Source: F1-60-MAGs149 sp032119475 (GTDB lineage: Bacteria > Actinomycetota > Thermoleophilia > Gaiellales > F1-60-MAGs149). From it: DNA of 64,000 nucleotides. The stretch's first letter is position 1. Each line of letters begins with the position of its first letter. A program made the position numbers and the translations under genes. Shown here in pieces: positions 50,393 to 59,291 of the stretch. Under the pieces are notes generated by a model. That model made no database searches, was not told where the DNA came from, and worked only from the letters and a program-made list of their open reading frames with translations. The DNA is taken from assembly GCA_032119475.1 (NCBI GenBank), contig JAUMCA010000063.1:32324-96323 (forward strand), in the 5' to 3' direction.

Positions 50393-51205
50393 CTACCTCC
50401 CCGCCGCCTCCGCGTACGCCTGCGCCGCGAGGACGCCGACGAGGTGCTGCTTGTACTCCGTCGAGCCGTCGAGGTCGGACGTCGGGCTGAGCCCGGCGCC
50501 GGCCGCGGCCGCGGCCTCCTCGGGGGAGGCGCCGCCGTTGATGGCGTCCTCGAAGCCGGTCACCCGCAGCGGGCGGTCGGCGACACCGGTCGCGGCGGCG
50601 CGCACGCCGTCCGCGCCGATCACGACGCCGACGCCGATGATCGACCAGTCGATCGCCCGCCGGTGGAACTTGGCGTACGCCGACTGGGCGTTCCTCGGCA
50701 GGCGGATCTGCGTGACGATCTCGTCGTCGGCCAGCGACGTCGTCAGGTAGCTCGTGACGAGGTCGCCGATGTCGAGCCGCCGCTCACCCGACGCGCTCCG
50801 CACGATCACGGACCCACCGGCCGCCAGGACGGCCGCCGGCATGTCGCCGTGCGGGTCCGCGTGGCAGAGGGAGCCGCCGATCGTGCCGCGGTTGCGGATC
50901 ACGAGGCTGCCGACGCCGGCCGCGGCCTGCGCGACGACGTGGCAGTGCTGCTGGACGAGCGGGTCCGCGGCGACGTCGCGGTGCCGCGTCATCGCCCCGA
51001 TCGCCAGCTCGTCGCCGTCCTCGCAGACGCCCACGAGCTCCGGCACGCCGTTGAGGTCGACCAGCGCCGGCGGGGCCGCCAGCCGCAGCCGCATCAGCGG
51101 CATCAGCGACTGGCCGCCGGCCAGCGGCCGGGCGCCGGCCGCGACCGCGGCGAGCGCCTCGTCGAGCGACGTGGCCTTCGTGTAGTCGAGCGTCGAGGGG
51201 ATCAC
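50393..51205 (-). CDS. CoxM-like FAD-binding subunit of a molybdenum hydroxylase
   Basis: A 270-residue protein. The FAD segments are ARPLAGGQSLMPLMRLRLAA and RNRGTIGGSLCHADPHGDMP, the usual AGGQS and TIGG motifs. It passes electrons from the [2Fe-2S] subunit to an acceptor. The GTG start overlaps the large-subunit stop (GTGA). It is the last gene in an S-L-M operon and ends 20 nt before palindromic element 9. Confidence 0.9.
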   Translation of the reverse strand: MIPSTLDYTKATSLDEALAAVAAGARPLAGGQSLMPLMRLRLAAPPALVDLNGVPELVGVCEDGDELAIGAMTRHRDVAADPLVQQHCHVVAQAAAGVGSLVIRNRGTIGGSLCHADPHGDMPAAVLAAGGSVIVRSASGERRLDIGDLVTSYLTTSLADDEIVTQIRLPRNAQSAYAKFHRRAIDWSIIGVGVVIGADGVRAAATGVADRPLRVTGFEDAINGGASPEEAAAAAGAGLSPTSDLDGSTEYKQHLVGVLAAQAYAEAAGR

Positions 51206-53562
51206 GCCTTCGCCTCCTGGATGACGTGCCAGATGCGGGCGGGCTGCATCGGCATCTCGATGTGCCGGACGCCGAGGCCCGAGAGGGCGTCGACGGCGGC
51301 GTTGACGATCGCCGACGAGGCCGCGATCGTGCCGGCCTCGCCGATGCCCTTGACGCCCATCGGGTTGGACGGCGACGGCGTCGTCGTCCGCGCCAGCGTC
51401 ATCGGCGGCACGTCGGACGCGGCGGGCACGAGGTACTCGACGAGGGTCGGGGTCAGCATCTGCCCGTCCTCCCCGTAGACCGTCTCCTCGTACAGCGCCT
51501 GGCCGAGGCCCTGGATGATGCCGCCGTGGACCTGGCCGTCCACGATCATCGGGTTGATCACGTTGCCGCAGTCGTCGACCGCGGTGTAGTTGACCACCTC
51601 GACGCGACCGGTGGTCGGATCGATCTCGACCTCGCAGACGTGCGTGCCGAACGGGAACGTGAAGTTCGGCGGGTCGTGGAAGGTCGTCGCCTCGAGCACG
51701 GGCTCGCTGCCGTCGGGCATCGACGCCGCGGCCCACGCCGCACCGGCCAGCTCCTGGATCGTCTTGGCGCGATCCGGGGAGCCCTTCACCTGCCACGCCG
51801 TCCCGGTCCACTCGAGGTCGTCGACCGAGCACTCGAGGAGGTGCGCCGCGAGCTCGCGGGCCTTCTCGCGCACCTTGCCGAGCGAGCGGTACAGCGCGAC
51901 GCCGCCGACGGCGAGGGACCGCGACCCGTACGTGCCGAGCCCGTACGGCTGGAACGCGGTGTCGCCGTGGATGACCTCGACGTCCTCGAACGGGATGCCG
52001 AGCTCGGTCTGGGTGATCTGCGACCACGTCGTCGCGTGCCCCTGGCCGTGCGGCGAGGTGCCGGTGATGACGGTGGCCTTGCCGGTCGGGTGGAGCCGCA
52101 CCGTGGAGTGCTCCCAGCCCGGCGCGCCGATGCCGATGGCGGCGGTGACGGCGCTCGGGGCGAGGCCGCAGACCTCGACGTACGTCGACAGGCCGATGCC
52201 GCGGTAGCGGCCGTTCTTCTCGGACTCCGCACGCCGCGCCGGGAAGCCGGCGTAGTCGGCGAGGCGCAGCGCCTCCTCCATCGTCGTCTCGTAGTCGCCG
52301 GAGTCGTAGATCAGCCCGGTCGACGAGCTGTACGGGAACTGCTCCGGCTTGATGAAGTTCACCCGCCGGACCTCGGCGGCGTCCATGCCGAGGTCGTCGG
52401 CGACGGCGTCGAGCAGGCGCTCGATGCCGTGCGTTGCCTCCGGGCGGCCGGCGCCGCGGTACGCGTCGGTCGGCGTCGTGTTCGTGAACGCCTGCCGGAT
52501 GCGGATCGAGATGTCCTGGATGTCGTAGCACCCCGGCACCATGAAGAGCGTGAGGTGCGAGATGGACGGGGTCAGAAGCTGGTGGTACGCGCCGTTGTTC
52601 TGGATCGCGTCCATCTTGAGGGCGACGATCCGGCCCGTGTCGTCGACACCGGCGGTGTAGTACTGGACCTGGTCGCGGCCGTGGATGGTGGCGACCGCGT
52701 TCTCGGTGCGGTCCTCGATCCACTTGACCGGCACGCCGACCTTGTGGGAGGCCGCGCAGACCGCGAACTCCTCGCGGTACGTGTTCAGCTTCGCGCCGAA
52801 CCCGCCGCCGACGTCCGGTGCCACGACGCGGACCTTCGCCTCCGACGTGCCGCAGACGATGCTGACGAACGTGCGCACGAAGTGCGCCACCTGCGTGGAC
52901 GTGTAGAGCGTCACCTCGCCGGTCGCCTGCTGCCAGTCGCCGATGCACCCGCGGGTCTCCATCGGCATCGGCGTGACGCGCTGGTTGACGACGCGCAGCT
53001 CGACGGTGCGGGAGGCCTTCGCCATCGCCGCGTCGAACCCGTCGGTCTCGTGCTTGAGCGTGGCGGCCACGTTGTCCGGGTACTCGGAGTGCACGAGCGG
53101 CGCACCGTCGGCGAGCGCCGCCTCGGCGTCGCAGACCACCGCGATCGGGTCGTAGTCGACGATCACGAGATCCGCCGCGTCGCGGGCGACGTAGCGGTTC
53201 TCCGCGATCACCATCGCGACCGGCTCGCCGACGTAACGGACCTCGTCCCTGGCGAGGACCGGCTGCTCGGGCTGGCGCACGTCGGAACCGGGCGGGTTCG
53301 ACGCGCTGAGCACGCCGGTCTCGACCGGCAGCGTCGCGTGCGTGAGCACCGCGCGCACGCCGGGCATCGCCTCGGCGGCCGACGCGTCGATGCCCTTCAC
53401 CTTGGCGTGCCCGAACGGCGAGCGCACGAACACCGCGTGCAGCATGCCGGGCAGCTTCAGATCATCGGTGTAACGGCCCTCACCGGTGACGAACTTGCGG
53501 TCCTCCTTGCGGAGCACCGAGTCGCCGATGCCTCCGGTGGCCTTTCGCTCGACGGTCGCCAT
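51202..53562 (-). CDS. form II CO-dehydrogenase-like molybdopterin subunit (CoxL family)
   Basis: A 786-residue xanthine-oxidase-family large subunit. The active-site loop is AYRGAGRPEA, the form II signature; form I CO dehydrogenases carry AYxCSFR. GGGFGAKLNTYREEF and TGTSPHGQGHATTW bind the cofactor, and VKGIGEAGTIA contains the catalytic Glu. It should hydroxylate a small organic substrate; CO oxidation is not indicated. The start is 1 nt past the small-subunit stop codon. MoeA and a MocA-like protein elsewhere in the window could mature it. Confidence 0.88.
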   Translation of the reverse strand: MATVERKATGGIGDSVLRKEDRKFVTGEGRYTDDLKLPGMLHAVFVRSPFGHAKVKGIDASAAEAMPGVRAVLTHATLPVETGVLSASNPPGSDVRQPEQPVLARDEVRYVGEPVAMVIAENRYVARDAADLVIVDYDPIAVVCDAEAALADGAPLVHSEYPDNVAATLKHETDGFDAAMAKASRTVELRVVNQRVTPMPMETRGCIGDWQQATGEVTLYTSTQVAHFVRTFVSIVCGTSEAKVRVVAPDVGGGFGAKLNTYREEFAVCAASHKVGVPVKWIEDRTENAVATIHGRDQVQYYTAGVDDTGRIVALKMDAIQNNGAYHQLLTPSISHLTLFMVPGCYDIQDISIRIRQAFTNTTPTDAYRGAGRPEATHGIERLLDAVADDLGMDAAEVRRVNFIKPEQFPYSSSTGLIYDSGDYETTMEEALRLADYAGFPARRAESEKNGRYRGIGLSTYVEVCGLAPSAVTAAIGIGAPGWEHSTVRLHPTGKATVITGTSPHGQGHATTWSQITQTELGIPFEDVEVIHGDTAFQPYGLGTYGSRSLAVGGVALYRSLGKVREKARELAAHLLECSVDDLEWTGTAWQVKGSPDRAKTIQELAGAAWAAASMPDGSEPVLEATTFHDPPNFTFPFGTHVCEVEIDPTTGRVEVVNYTAVDDCGNVINPMIVDGQVHGGIIQGLGQALYEETVYGEDGQMLTPTLVEYLVPAASDVPPMTLARTTTPSPSNPMGVKGIGEAGTIAASSAIVNAAVDALSGLGVRHIEMPMQPARIWHVIQEAKA

Positions 53563-53563
53563 G

Positions 53564-54037
53564 TCAGCTCCTCGCCATCTGGTCGGCGGCGGAGCGGACC
53601 GCCGCGACGATGTTCTGATAGCCCGTGCAGCGGCAGAGGTTGCCCTCCAGCGCGTGTCGGATCTCGTCGTCCGACGCGCCCGGGTTCTGCTCGATGATCC
53701 CGAGCGCCGCCATCATCATCCCCGGCGTGCAGAACCCGCACTGCAGGCCGTGGTTCTCATGGAACGCCTGCTGGATCGGATGGAGCTCGCCGTCCTGCTC
53801 GAGCCCCTCCACGGTGCGCACGGCACAGCCGTCGGCCTGCACGGCGAGCATCGAGCACGACAGGACGGCCTCGCCGTCCACGTGCACGGTGCAGCAGCCG
53901 CAGGTCGACGTGTCGCAGCCGATGTGCGTGCCGGTCAGCATGAGCTGCTCGCGCAGGAAGTGCACGAGCAGGGTCCGCGGCTCGACCTCCGCGGTGTGCG
54001 CCGTGCCGTTGACGGTCACGGTGATGGTCTGGCCCAT
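53564..54037 (-). CDS. [2Fe-2S] subunit of a molybdenum hydroxylase (CoxS-like)
   Basis: A 157-residue protein with a plant-type ferredoxin domain (CDTSTCGCCTV and a following C) and an alpha-helical domain with CGFCTPGMMMA and CRCTGYQNI. The eight cysteines are those expected for two clusters. It is the first gene of the S-L-M operon. An AGGAGGA ribosome site precedes the ATG. It carries electrons from the molybdenum site to FAD. Confidence 0.92.
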   Translation of the reverse strand: MGQTITVTVNGTAHTAEVEPRTLLVHFLREQLMLTGTHIGCDTSTCGCCTVHVDGEAVLSCSMLAVQADGCAVRTVEGLEQDGELHPIQQAFHENHGLQCGFCTPGMMMAALGIIEQNPGASDDEIRHALEGNLCRCTGYQNIVAAVRSAADQMARS

Positions 54038-54181
54038 CGAATCCTCCTCCCCGCCCTGCGATCGGGCGTAGCGCGATGCTAGTACGGCGCCGTCCGAAAG
54101 GGAATCCCGGTGTCCGGGCTCCGGTCAACCGGCCTGCCCGCATCTGCCCGATCGCGGAAAACAGCAGCCGCACCGGCCCTG

Positions 54182-54193
54182 TAGCGTTCCGCT
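54182..54193 (+). promoter_or_regulatory. leaderless -10 box of the DUF418 gene
   Basis: TAGCGT at 54182-54187, six nt before the GTG at 54194. Confidence 0.45.
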
Positions 54194-55381
54194 GTGTCCG
54201 CCGCTCCCCCGGCTCCGCTCGCCCCGACCGAGCGTGAGCACGCCGTCGACGTCCTGCGCGGCCTCGCCCTGCTCGGCATCGTGATCGTCAACATGGAGTT
54301 CTACGCGCAGCCGGCTCTGAGCGGGTGGTTCGAGGTCACGGGCGGGCTCGACGGCGCCGCCCGCTGGCTCTCGATCGCCGTCTTCCAGGCCAAGAGCTAC
54401 CTCGTCTTCTCGCTGCTCTTCGGCTACGGGCTCGGCATCCAGCTGGCGCGATCGGCCGCCTCCGGCGCGCCGCTCGGCCGCCGCTACGCGCGGCGGATGG
54501 TCGGCCTCTTCGTCCTGGGGTCCCTGCACGCGGTGCTGTTGTTCGCCGGCGACATCCTGATGGCGTACGCCGTCCTCGGTGCACTGCTGTGGCCGCTGCG
54601 GCGCGTGGCCGAGCGGGAGCTCCTATTCGTCGCCGGCGCCCTGGCCGCGGTGACCGTGGTGACCGCCGTCCTGCTCGGCGCCACCACCGCCGCCGGCGGT
54701 GGACTCGCGGCAGGCATCCCCGACACGAGCGCGGCGGTGCGGGCGATCGCCGAGGGCTCGCTCGGCGAGCAGATCGGCCAGCGCCTGTCCGACCTCGGGT
54801 ACAGCCAGATCATCGCCTTCTTCGTGCAGGGGCCGATGGTGGCCGCCGCCTTCCTCGTCGGCCTGCTGTTCGCCCGGCGCGGCCTCCTCGCCGATCCCGC
54901 CGCCCACCGCGCGTCGCTCGCGCGCCTGACCCGACTCTGCCTGCCGGTCGGCGTGATCGGGAGCGCGCTCGCCGCGACCCTCATCGTGGTCGGCGGCGGC
55001 GTTGCCGGTGAGGGCGCCGGCCTCCTGCTCCAAGTCCTCGCCGCCCCGTTCTCGAGCCTCGGCTACGTGGCGGGCATCGCGCTGCTCGTGGGGGCGGGAC
55101 GACTGGCCCGGCCATTCGCGCGCGTTGCCGCTGCGGGGCGGATGTCCCTGACCGTGTACCTGGGCGAGTCGATCGTCGCGATGCTCCTGTTCACCGGCGT
55201 CGGCTTCGGGCTCTACGGCGAGGTCGACCCCGCGGTCGGGCTCCTGATCGCGTTCGCGACGTGGCTCGGATTCCTCGTCTTCGCCGCCGTCTGGTGGCGC
55301 GCGTTCCGGTTCGGCCCGTTCGAGTGGCTGCTGCGCTCCTTCACCTACTGGCGCCTGCAGCCCCTGCGCCGGGAACCGTGA
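54194..55381 (+). CDS. DUF418/YeiB-family membrane protein
   Basis: A 395-residue protein with about ten transmembrane helices. The N-terminal VDVLRGLALLGIVIVNMEFY is the family opening, and the C-terminal DUF418 region has SLTVYLGESIVAMLLF and FGPFEWLLRSFTYWR. These proteins are related to acyltransferase-type envelope proteins but have no proven function. The GTG has a TAGCGT -10 box. It is followed 28 nt later by thrB with its own box. Confidence 0.87.
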   Translation: MSAAPPAPLAPTEREHAVDVLRGLALLGIVIVNMEFYAQPALSGWFEVTGGLDGAARWLSIAVFQAKSYLVFSLLFGYGLGIQLARSAASGAPLGRRYARRMVGLFVLGSLHAVLLFAGDILMAYAVLGALLWPLRRVAERELLFVAGALAAVTVVTAVLLGATTAAGGGLAAGIPDTSAAVRAIAEGSLGEQIGQRLSDLGYSQIIAFFVQGPMVAAAFLVGLLFARRGLLADPAAHRASLARLTRLCLPVGVIGSALAATLIVVGGGVAGEGAGLLLQVLAAPFSSLGYVAGIALLVGAGRLARPFARVAAAGRMSLTVYLGESIVAMLLFTGVGFGLYGEVDPAVGLLIAFATWLGFLVFAAVWWRAFRFGPFEWLLRSFTYWRLQPLRREP

Positions 55382-55395
55382 ACCGCCCGCTGCTC

Positions 55396-55409
55396 TAGGC
55401 TTACGCTCC
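55396..55409 (+). promoter_or_regulatory. leaderless -10 box of thrB
   Basis: TAGGCT at 55396-55401, eight nt before the GTG at 55410. Confidence 0.5.
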
Positions 55410-56291
55410 GTGGACGCGACCCGCGCGAACGTCGACGTGCCCGGCTCGTCCGCGAACCTCGGACCTGGCTACGACTGCCTGGCCATCGCGCTGCCGCTGC
55501 GTCTACGCGTGACCGCCGAGCGCCGGCCCGGCCCGCTCGGCGTGACCGTGCTCGGGGAGGGCGTCGGCGACCTGCCGGCCGACGCCTCGAACCTCGTCGT
55601 CGAGACGCTGCTCTCGGAGCTCGACGAGCGCGGCGACGACCTCCAGGTCACAATCGAGAACCAGATCCCGCTCGGGGCGGGCTGCGGCTCGTCCGCCGCC
55701 GCGATCGTCGCCGCGCTGGCCGCCGCGGACCTCCTGCTCGGCCGCGCGATCGACCACGCCAGCCTGATCCTGCGCGCGTCGATGGTCGAGGGGCATCCCG
55801 ACAACGTCGCCGCCAGCGTCCTCGGCGGCATCACCATCGCCGTCGGCGACCCGACGATCGCCCGTCGCATCGAACCGCCGGCGGATCTCGGCCTCGTCGT
55901 CGTCGTCGCCGACGAGCGCGTGCTGACCCGCGACGCCCGTGCCGCCCTCGCCGACGAGGTGCCGCGCGGCAGCGCCGTCTGGAACATCCAGCACAGCGCC
56001 CTGCTCGTCCACGCGCTGCACACCGGCGCGCTCGGCGACGTCGCGACCGCGCTCACCGACCGCCTGCACCAGGACGCCCGCGAGGCGCTGATGCCGACCT
56101 TCGCCGCGCTGCGCAGCCGTGCGGCCGAGCTCGGCGCGCTCGGCGTCACGCTCTCGGGGGCCGGCCCGTCGGTCCTCGTCTGGTGCGACGCCGCCGATAC
56201 GTCGGCGGTGGCGGAGGAGGCGCGGCGCGTCGCTCCGTCGGCCGCGGTGCACGCCGTGCGCCCGGAGGCCGTCGGCCTGCGCTGCGCCTAG
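55410..56291 (+). CDS. thrB: homoserine kinase
   Basis: A 293-residue GHMP kinase. VPGSSANLGPGYDCLAIAL is the ThrB N-terminus, the ATP-loop is IPLGAGCGSSAAAIVAAL, and VTLSGAGPSVL is motif 3. It phosphorylates homoserine on the way to threonine. thrA and thrC are not adjacent. Its end overlaps the convergent histidine kinase by 4 nt. Confidence 0.92.
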   Translation: MDATRANVDVPGSSANLGPGYDCLAIALPLRLRVTAERRPGPLGVTVLGEGVGDLPADASNLVVETLLSELDERGDDLQVTIENQIPLGAGCGSSAAAIVAALAAADLLLGRAIDHASLILRASMVEGHPDNVAASVLGGITIAVGDPTIARRIEPPADLGLVVVVADERVLTRDARAALADEVPRGSAVWNIQHSALLVHALHTGALGDVATALTDRLHQDAREALMPTFAALRSRAAELGALGVTLSGAGPSVLVWCDAADTSAVAEEARRVAPSAAVHAVRPEAVGLRCA

Positions 56292-58024
56292 ACCGGGCCC
56301 ACGGGCAGCACGACCTCCAGCTCGGAGCCGGTCGGGCTGACGCGGCGCTCCCAGCGCACGGACACCTCGTCGAGCAACTCCGTGCCGAGGCCCTGACCGT
56401 TGGTGGCCTCACCGTGGCCGTCGTCGCGCACGAGAATCCGCACGAGGTCGCTTTCCGGATCGTCGATCCGCACCTCGACGTTCCGGGCGCTGGCATGGCG
56501 GACGGCGTTCGAGCAGGCCTCGGTGAAGACGTCGACCAGCGCGCGCGCCGCCACCGGATCCCGGTCGATGCGCTCCGCCAGGCGGTCGTCGAGGTCGACG
56601 CGGACCTCGCACACACCCTCCCACGCCTCGGCGATGTCCGCGAGGTCGACGCGCACATCACCCTCCTCGTGCGCCGCCTCGTCGATCTCGTCGAGCGCCT
56701 CGAGTACCGTCGCCAGCGCGGTGTCAACGGCCTCCTTGGTGGCGCATCCCGCGACGACGTCCCGCTCGAGCCGCAGCGCGGCCGCCGTCACCCGCGCCTG
56801 CAGGGGGCCGTGCACCGCGAGGGCGAGCAGACGCTGCTGCTGCCACGCGACGACGTGGACGCGCGCCACCGCGCGGTCGAGGCGGATGACCGTCGCGTCC
56901 AACTCGGCGTCCACCTCACGCAGATTCCCCTCGACCGCCTGCGCGACGGCGAGCATCGTGGCGATCACCGGTCCGACGACGACGACGGCTACCACGAGAC
57001 CGCGAACCGATCCACCCGCGACCTGGTTCACGACGGCCAGCGCGAGCGCCGTGGCGACGCTGGCCAGCGTGACGGCGGCGAGGAAGACGACCAGCCGCAC
57101 GAGGGCGCTCGTGGTGGCTTCGAGCCGCGGCCCGACGACCCGCTTGGCGACGGAGAGGGTCGTGAACAGGCCCAGTCCGATGACCGCCGAGCACAGCGCC
57201 CCGACGGCCAGTCCGCTCGTCGTGATCGCGTTGGGCAGGCTCATGCCGAACGTGAGAGCGCCGACGAGCACCGGTCGGAACGGACGGCCCTGGGCGATGT
57301 CCCGCCACAGCTCGCGCCACGCGACACGGCCGACGTCGGCGGGAACGGGCGGCGCGGTCCACGTCGGCACGGTTCGGGCCAGCGTGTGGCTGATCGGACG
57401 GATTACCTGATCGACCTCCGTGCGCAGCCGCTCGACGGCACCGGCGGGCGTCGACGACGCGGCCTCGTCGACTGCGTGCATGAGCATCTGCCGGATCCGC
57501 TCCACCGTGGCAGCCTGGGCTGTGGCGATCTCCATCTGCGCCTGCTCCTCGGCCGCTCGCAGGCGCGCGAGGGCGGCATCGAGCGCGCTTCTGCGCTCAA
57601 CCCGCTCCCGCGCCCGGTCGACGACCAGCGCCATCGCGATCAGCGCCGGCGTGAAGATCAGGACCGACGCCGAGACCCGGAACACGTACGACGAGTCAAG
57701 TCCCACGAGGAGGTCCAGGAGCAGGACCGTCGCGACACCGCGCACCGCCGTCCCCACGATGAAGACAGCCAGGGTCCGACCCGGGCGCGGTCGCTCTTCG
57801 ACCCCGCGCAGCACGAGTCGTCGCAGGCCCAGCAGCACCCCGTACAGCACACCGGTCGACAGGACGATCACGGCGACGCGCCCGGGCAGATCCCCCAGGC
57901 TGGACGTGTCGATCGCGTCCGTCAGCTGGACAATCGCGCTGAACGCGAGCACGACCCAGAAGCTCGGCCACGAGATCGCGGCCGGACCGCCGATCCGCCG
58001 GAGGCTCCGCTGTAGTCCCGTCAT
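56288..58024 (-). CDS. sensor histidine kinase 1 with two membrane modules
   Basis: A 578-residue protein. An N-terminal block of ~4 helices (residues ~15-135) is followed by a coiled coil with RIRQMLMHAVDEA. A second block of ~4 helices (~240-360) precedes the cytoplasmic AVARVHVVAWQQQRLLALAV, which leads into an H-box (VHGPLQARV). The HATPase domain has FTEACSNAVRHA, DDGHGE and GQGLGTELLDEV. The acidic residue after His in classic HisKA_3 kinases is Gly here. The start lies 19 nt after the partner regulator stop. It is paralogous to the kinase at 59292. Confidence 0.85.
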   Translation of the reverse strand: MTGLQRSLRRIGGPAAISWPSFWVVLAFSAIVQLTDAIDTSSLGDLPGRVAVIVLSTGVLYGVLLGLRRLVLRGVEERPRPGRTLAVFIVGTAVRGVATVLLLDLLVGLDSSYVFRVSASVLIFTPALIAMALVVDRARERVERRSALDAALARLRAAEEQAQMEIATAQAATVERIRQMLMHAVDEAASSTPAGAVERLRTEVDQVIRPISHTLARTVPTWTAPPVPADVGRVAWRELWRDIAQGRPFRPVLVGALTFGMSLPNAITTSGLAVGALCSAVIGLGLFTTLSVAKRVVGPRLEATTSALVRLVVFLAAVTLASVATALALAVVNQVAGGSVRGLVVAVVVVGPVIATMLAVAQAVEGNLREVDAELDATVIRLDRAVARVHVVAWQQQRLLALAVHGPLQARVTAAALRLERDVVAGCATKEAVDTALATVLEALDEIDEAAHEEGDVRVDLADIAEAWEGVCEVRVDLDDRLAERIDRDPVAARALVDVFTEACSNAVRHASARNVEVRIDDPESDLVRILVRDDGHGEATNGQGLGTELLDEVSVRWERRVSPTGSELEVVLPVGPV

Positions 58025-58043
58025 GTCCCGCACGCGGACATCA

Positions 58044-58691
58044 TCACGTCCGCTCGGGCAGCCCCGCAACCTCGATGAAGCGGCGGATCGCCTCGACGCG
58101 CGGGTTGACCTCGCCGCTCTGCTCGATCTCGAGGCGCCGGTAGATGCCCACGATCAGGTTCTGGACGGCCGAGACGCTGCAGTTACGGCGCGTGGCGATC
58201 GCCTCGTTGCCGTAGCCCGCCGCCATCAGCCGCAGCACCTCGACCTGCGCCTTCGTCAGCTCGGCCAGCGGCCGATCCGCGTCTTGGTCATGCCGCACGC
58301 GACTCGCCTGCTCGGCGAGCACGGCGTCGAGTGCCTTGACGATCGCCTCGCTGTCGCCAACGAGGTCCTTGCGCAGGAAGCCGCAACCGGCTGGGATCCC
58401 GGCGTGGTGGAACCCGAGCGTCTCGAGGTCCGGGTACTTGGTGAGCAGCAGCACGCCGATCTGCGGATGCTTCTCGCGGAGCACGTGGGCGAGGTCGATG
58501 CCGGAAGGCCCGTGCCCGAGGACGATGTCCACGAGTGCGGCGTCCGGGTCGAAGCGGCGGATCACGCGCCGTGCCTCCGCTGCCGAGGCGGCCGTCTCGA
58601 CCTCGAAGTCGAGTCCACGCAGGACGTCAGACAGCAGCGTCGCGGTCAGCGGCTCGTCCTCGACGATCAGCAGGCGGCGGGTGAAGGTCAT
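58044..58691 (-). CDS. NarL/LuxR-type response regulator 1
   Basis: A 215-residue protein. The receiver (1-125) has LLIVEDEP, phosphoacceptor Asp in ALVDIVLGHGPSGIDLA and Lys in GFLRKDL. The LuxR-type HTH (~145-200) reads LTKAQVEVLRLMAAGYGNEA. It is 60-70% identical by eye to the regulator at 61034. A 15-bp dyad 44 nt upstream of the ATG is shared with the paralogue and two secreted-protein genes, suggesting autoregulation. It is in operon with kinase 1. Confidence 0.9.
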   Translation of the reverse strand: MTFTRRLLIVEDEPLTATLLSDVLRGLDFEVETAASAAEARRVIRRFDPDAALVDIVLGHGPSGIDLAHVLREKHPQIGVLLLTKYPDLETLGFHHAGIPAGCGFLRKDLVGDSEAIVKALDAVLAEQASRVRHDQDADRPLAELTKAQVEVLRLMAAGYGNEAIATRRNCSVSAVQNLIVGIYRRLEIEQSGEVNPRVEAIRRFIEVAGLPERT

Positions 58692-58706
58692 CGGGCTACG
58701 ACTGTA
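58692..58706 (-). promoter_or_regulatory. leaderless -10 box of response regulator 1
   Basis: TACAGT on the minus strand (58706-58701), nine nt before the ATG at 58691 and 29 nt after the dyad at 58736-58750. Confidence 0.5.
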
Positions 58707-58735
58707 CGGGCGCGTCCCGAACGTCGCGACATAAC

Positions 58736-58750
58736 GATGATGGAATCATC
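58736..58750 (-). promoter_or_regulatory. predicted operator A of a four-promoter regulon
   Basis: On the minus strand GATGATTCCATCATC, a perfect 6-3-6 dyad (GATGAT/ATCATC around TCC). It lies 29 nt upstream of the TACAGT -10 box of response regulator 1. Sites B, C and D share its pattern, orientation and spacing. Confidence 0.6.
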
Positions 58751-58771
58751 ACCGCACTGGTTCCGCCACCT

Positions 58772-59278
58772 CTACGAGGACGTGCAGGCCGTCTTCAGTT
58801 CCTGGACCGCCTGCACGACGCCGTCCATCGAGTCGCTCAGCTTCGTCGGCAGCACCTCGGCCTCCTGCGCGGACCCCGGTGCGGCGTCCTGCGTCCACAC
58901 GGCGGCCTGCTCGCTGACCTTCTGCAGGCCCTCCTTGCACGGGCCCTGGGCGATGCCGGTCAGTGCGTCGAGCGCCGACTGCACCGGCGCCCAGCCCTGC
59001 TTCACGGTGTTGAGCGAGTCCTGACCGCACGCGACCTTGTCCTGCTCGGCCGTGGCCTGGTCCAGGCAGTCCTGCAGGTTCGCCGCGTAGGTCCGGGCCT
59101 GCTCGTCGAACGACCCGGCCGCGGAGTCGAGCGCGCCGTAGGCGGCGCCGGATCCCGCCTCGGCGGCGGCCGACGACGCCTTGTCCGCCACGGACGAGGC
59201 CTTCTCCTCCGCCGCGCCGCAGGCGGCCAGTGAAACGGCGAGCACGGGCAGGAGCAGGAGTCCGGAGATGCGCTTCAT
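58772..59278 (-). CDS. small secreted lipoprotein between the two-component pairs
   Basis: A 168-residue protein. The signal peptide MKRISGLLLLPVLAVSLAAC ends in a lipobox (SLAAC). The mature part is Ala/Ser-rich and helical, with four further cysteines (DCLDQA, VACGQ, GPCKEG, KTACTSS) that could pair as two disulfides. It sits between the two kinase/regulator operons. A role in sensing with the kinases is only a guess from position. Longer starts upstream enter the kinase 2 gene. Confidence 0.78.
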   Translation of the reverse strand: MKRISGLLLLPVLAVSLAACGAAEEKASSVADKASSAAAEAGSGAAYGALDSAAGSFDEQARTYAANLQDCLDQATAEQDKVACGQDSLNTVKQGWAPVQSALDALTGIAQGPCKEGLQKVSEQAAVWTQDAAPGSAQEAEVLPTKLSDSMDGVVQAVQELKTACTSS

Positions 59279-59291
59279 GACCCGCATTGAA

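Noticed and set aside
50393..54037. Aerobic CO dehydrogenase (form I)
   Set aside because: The large subunit has AYRGAGR and not the AYxCSFR loop of true CO oxidisers.
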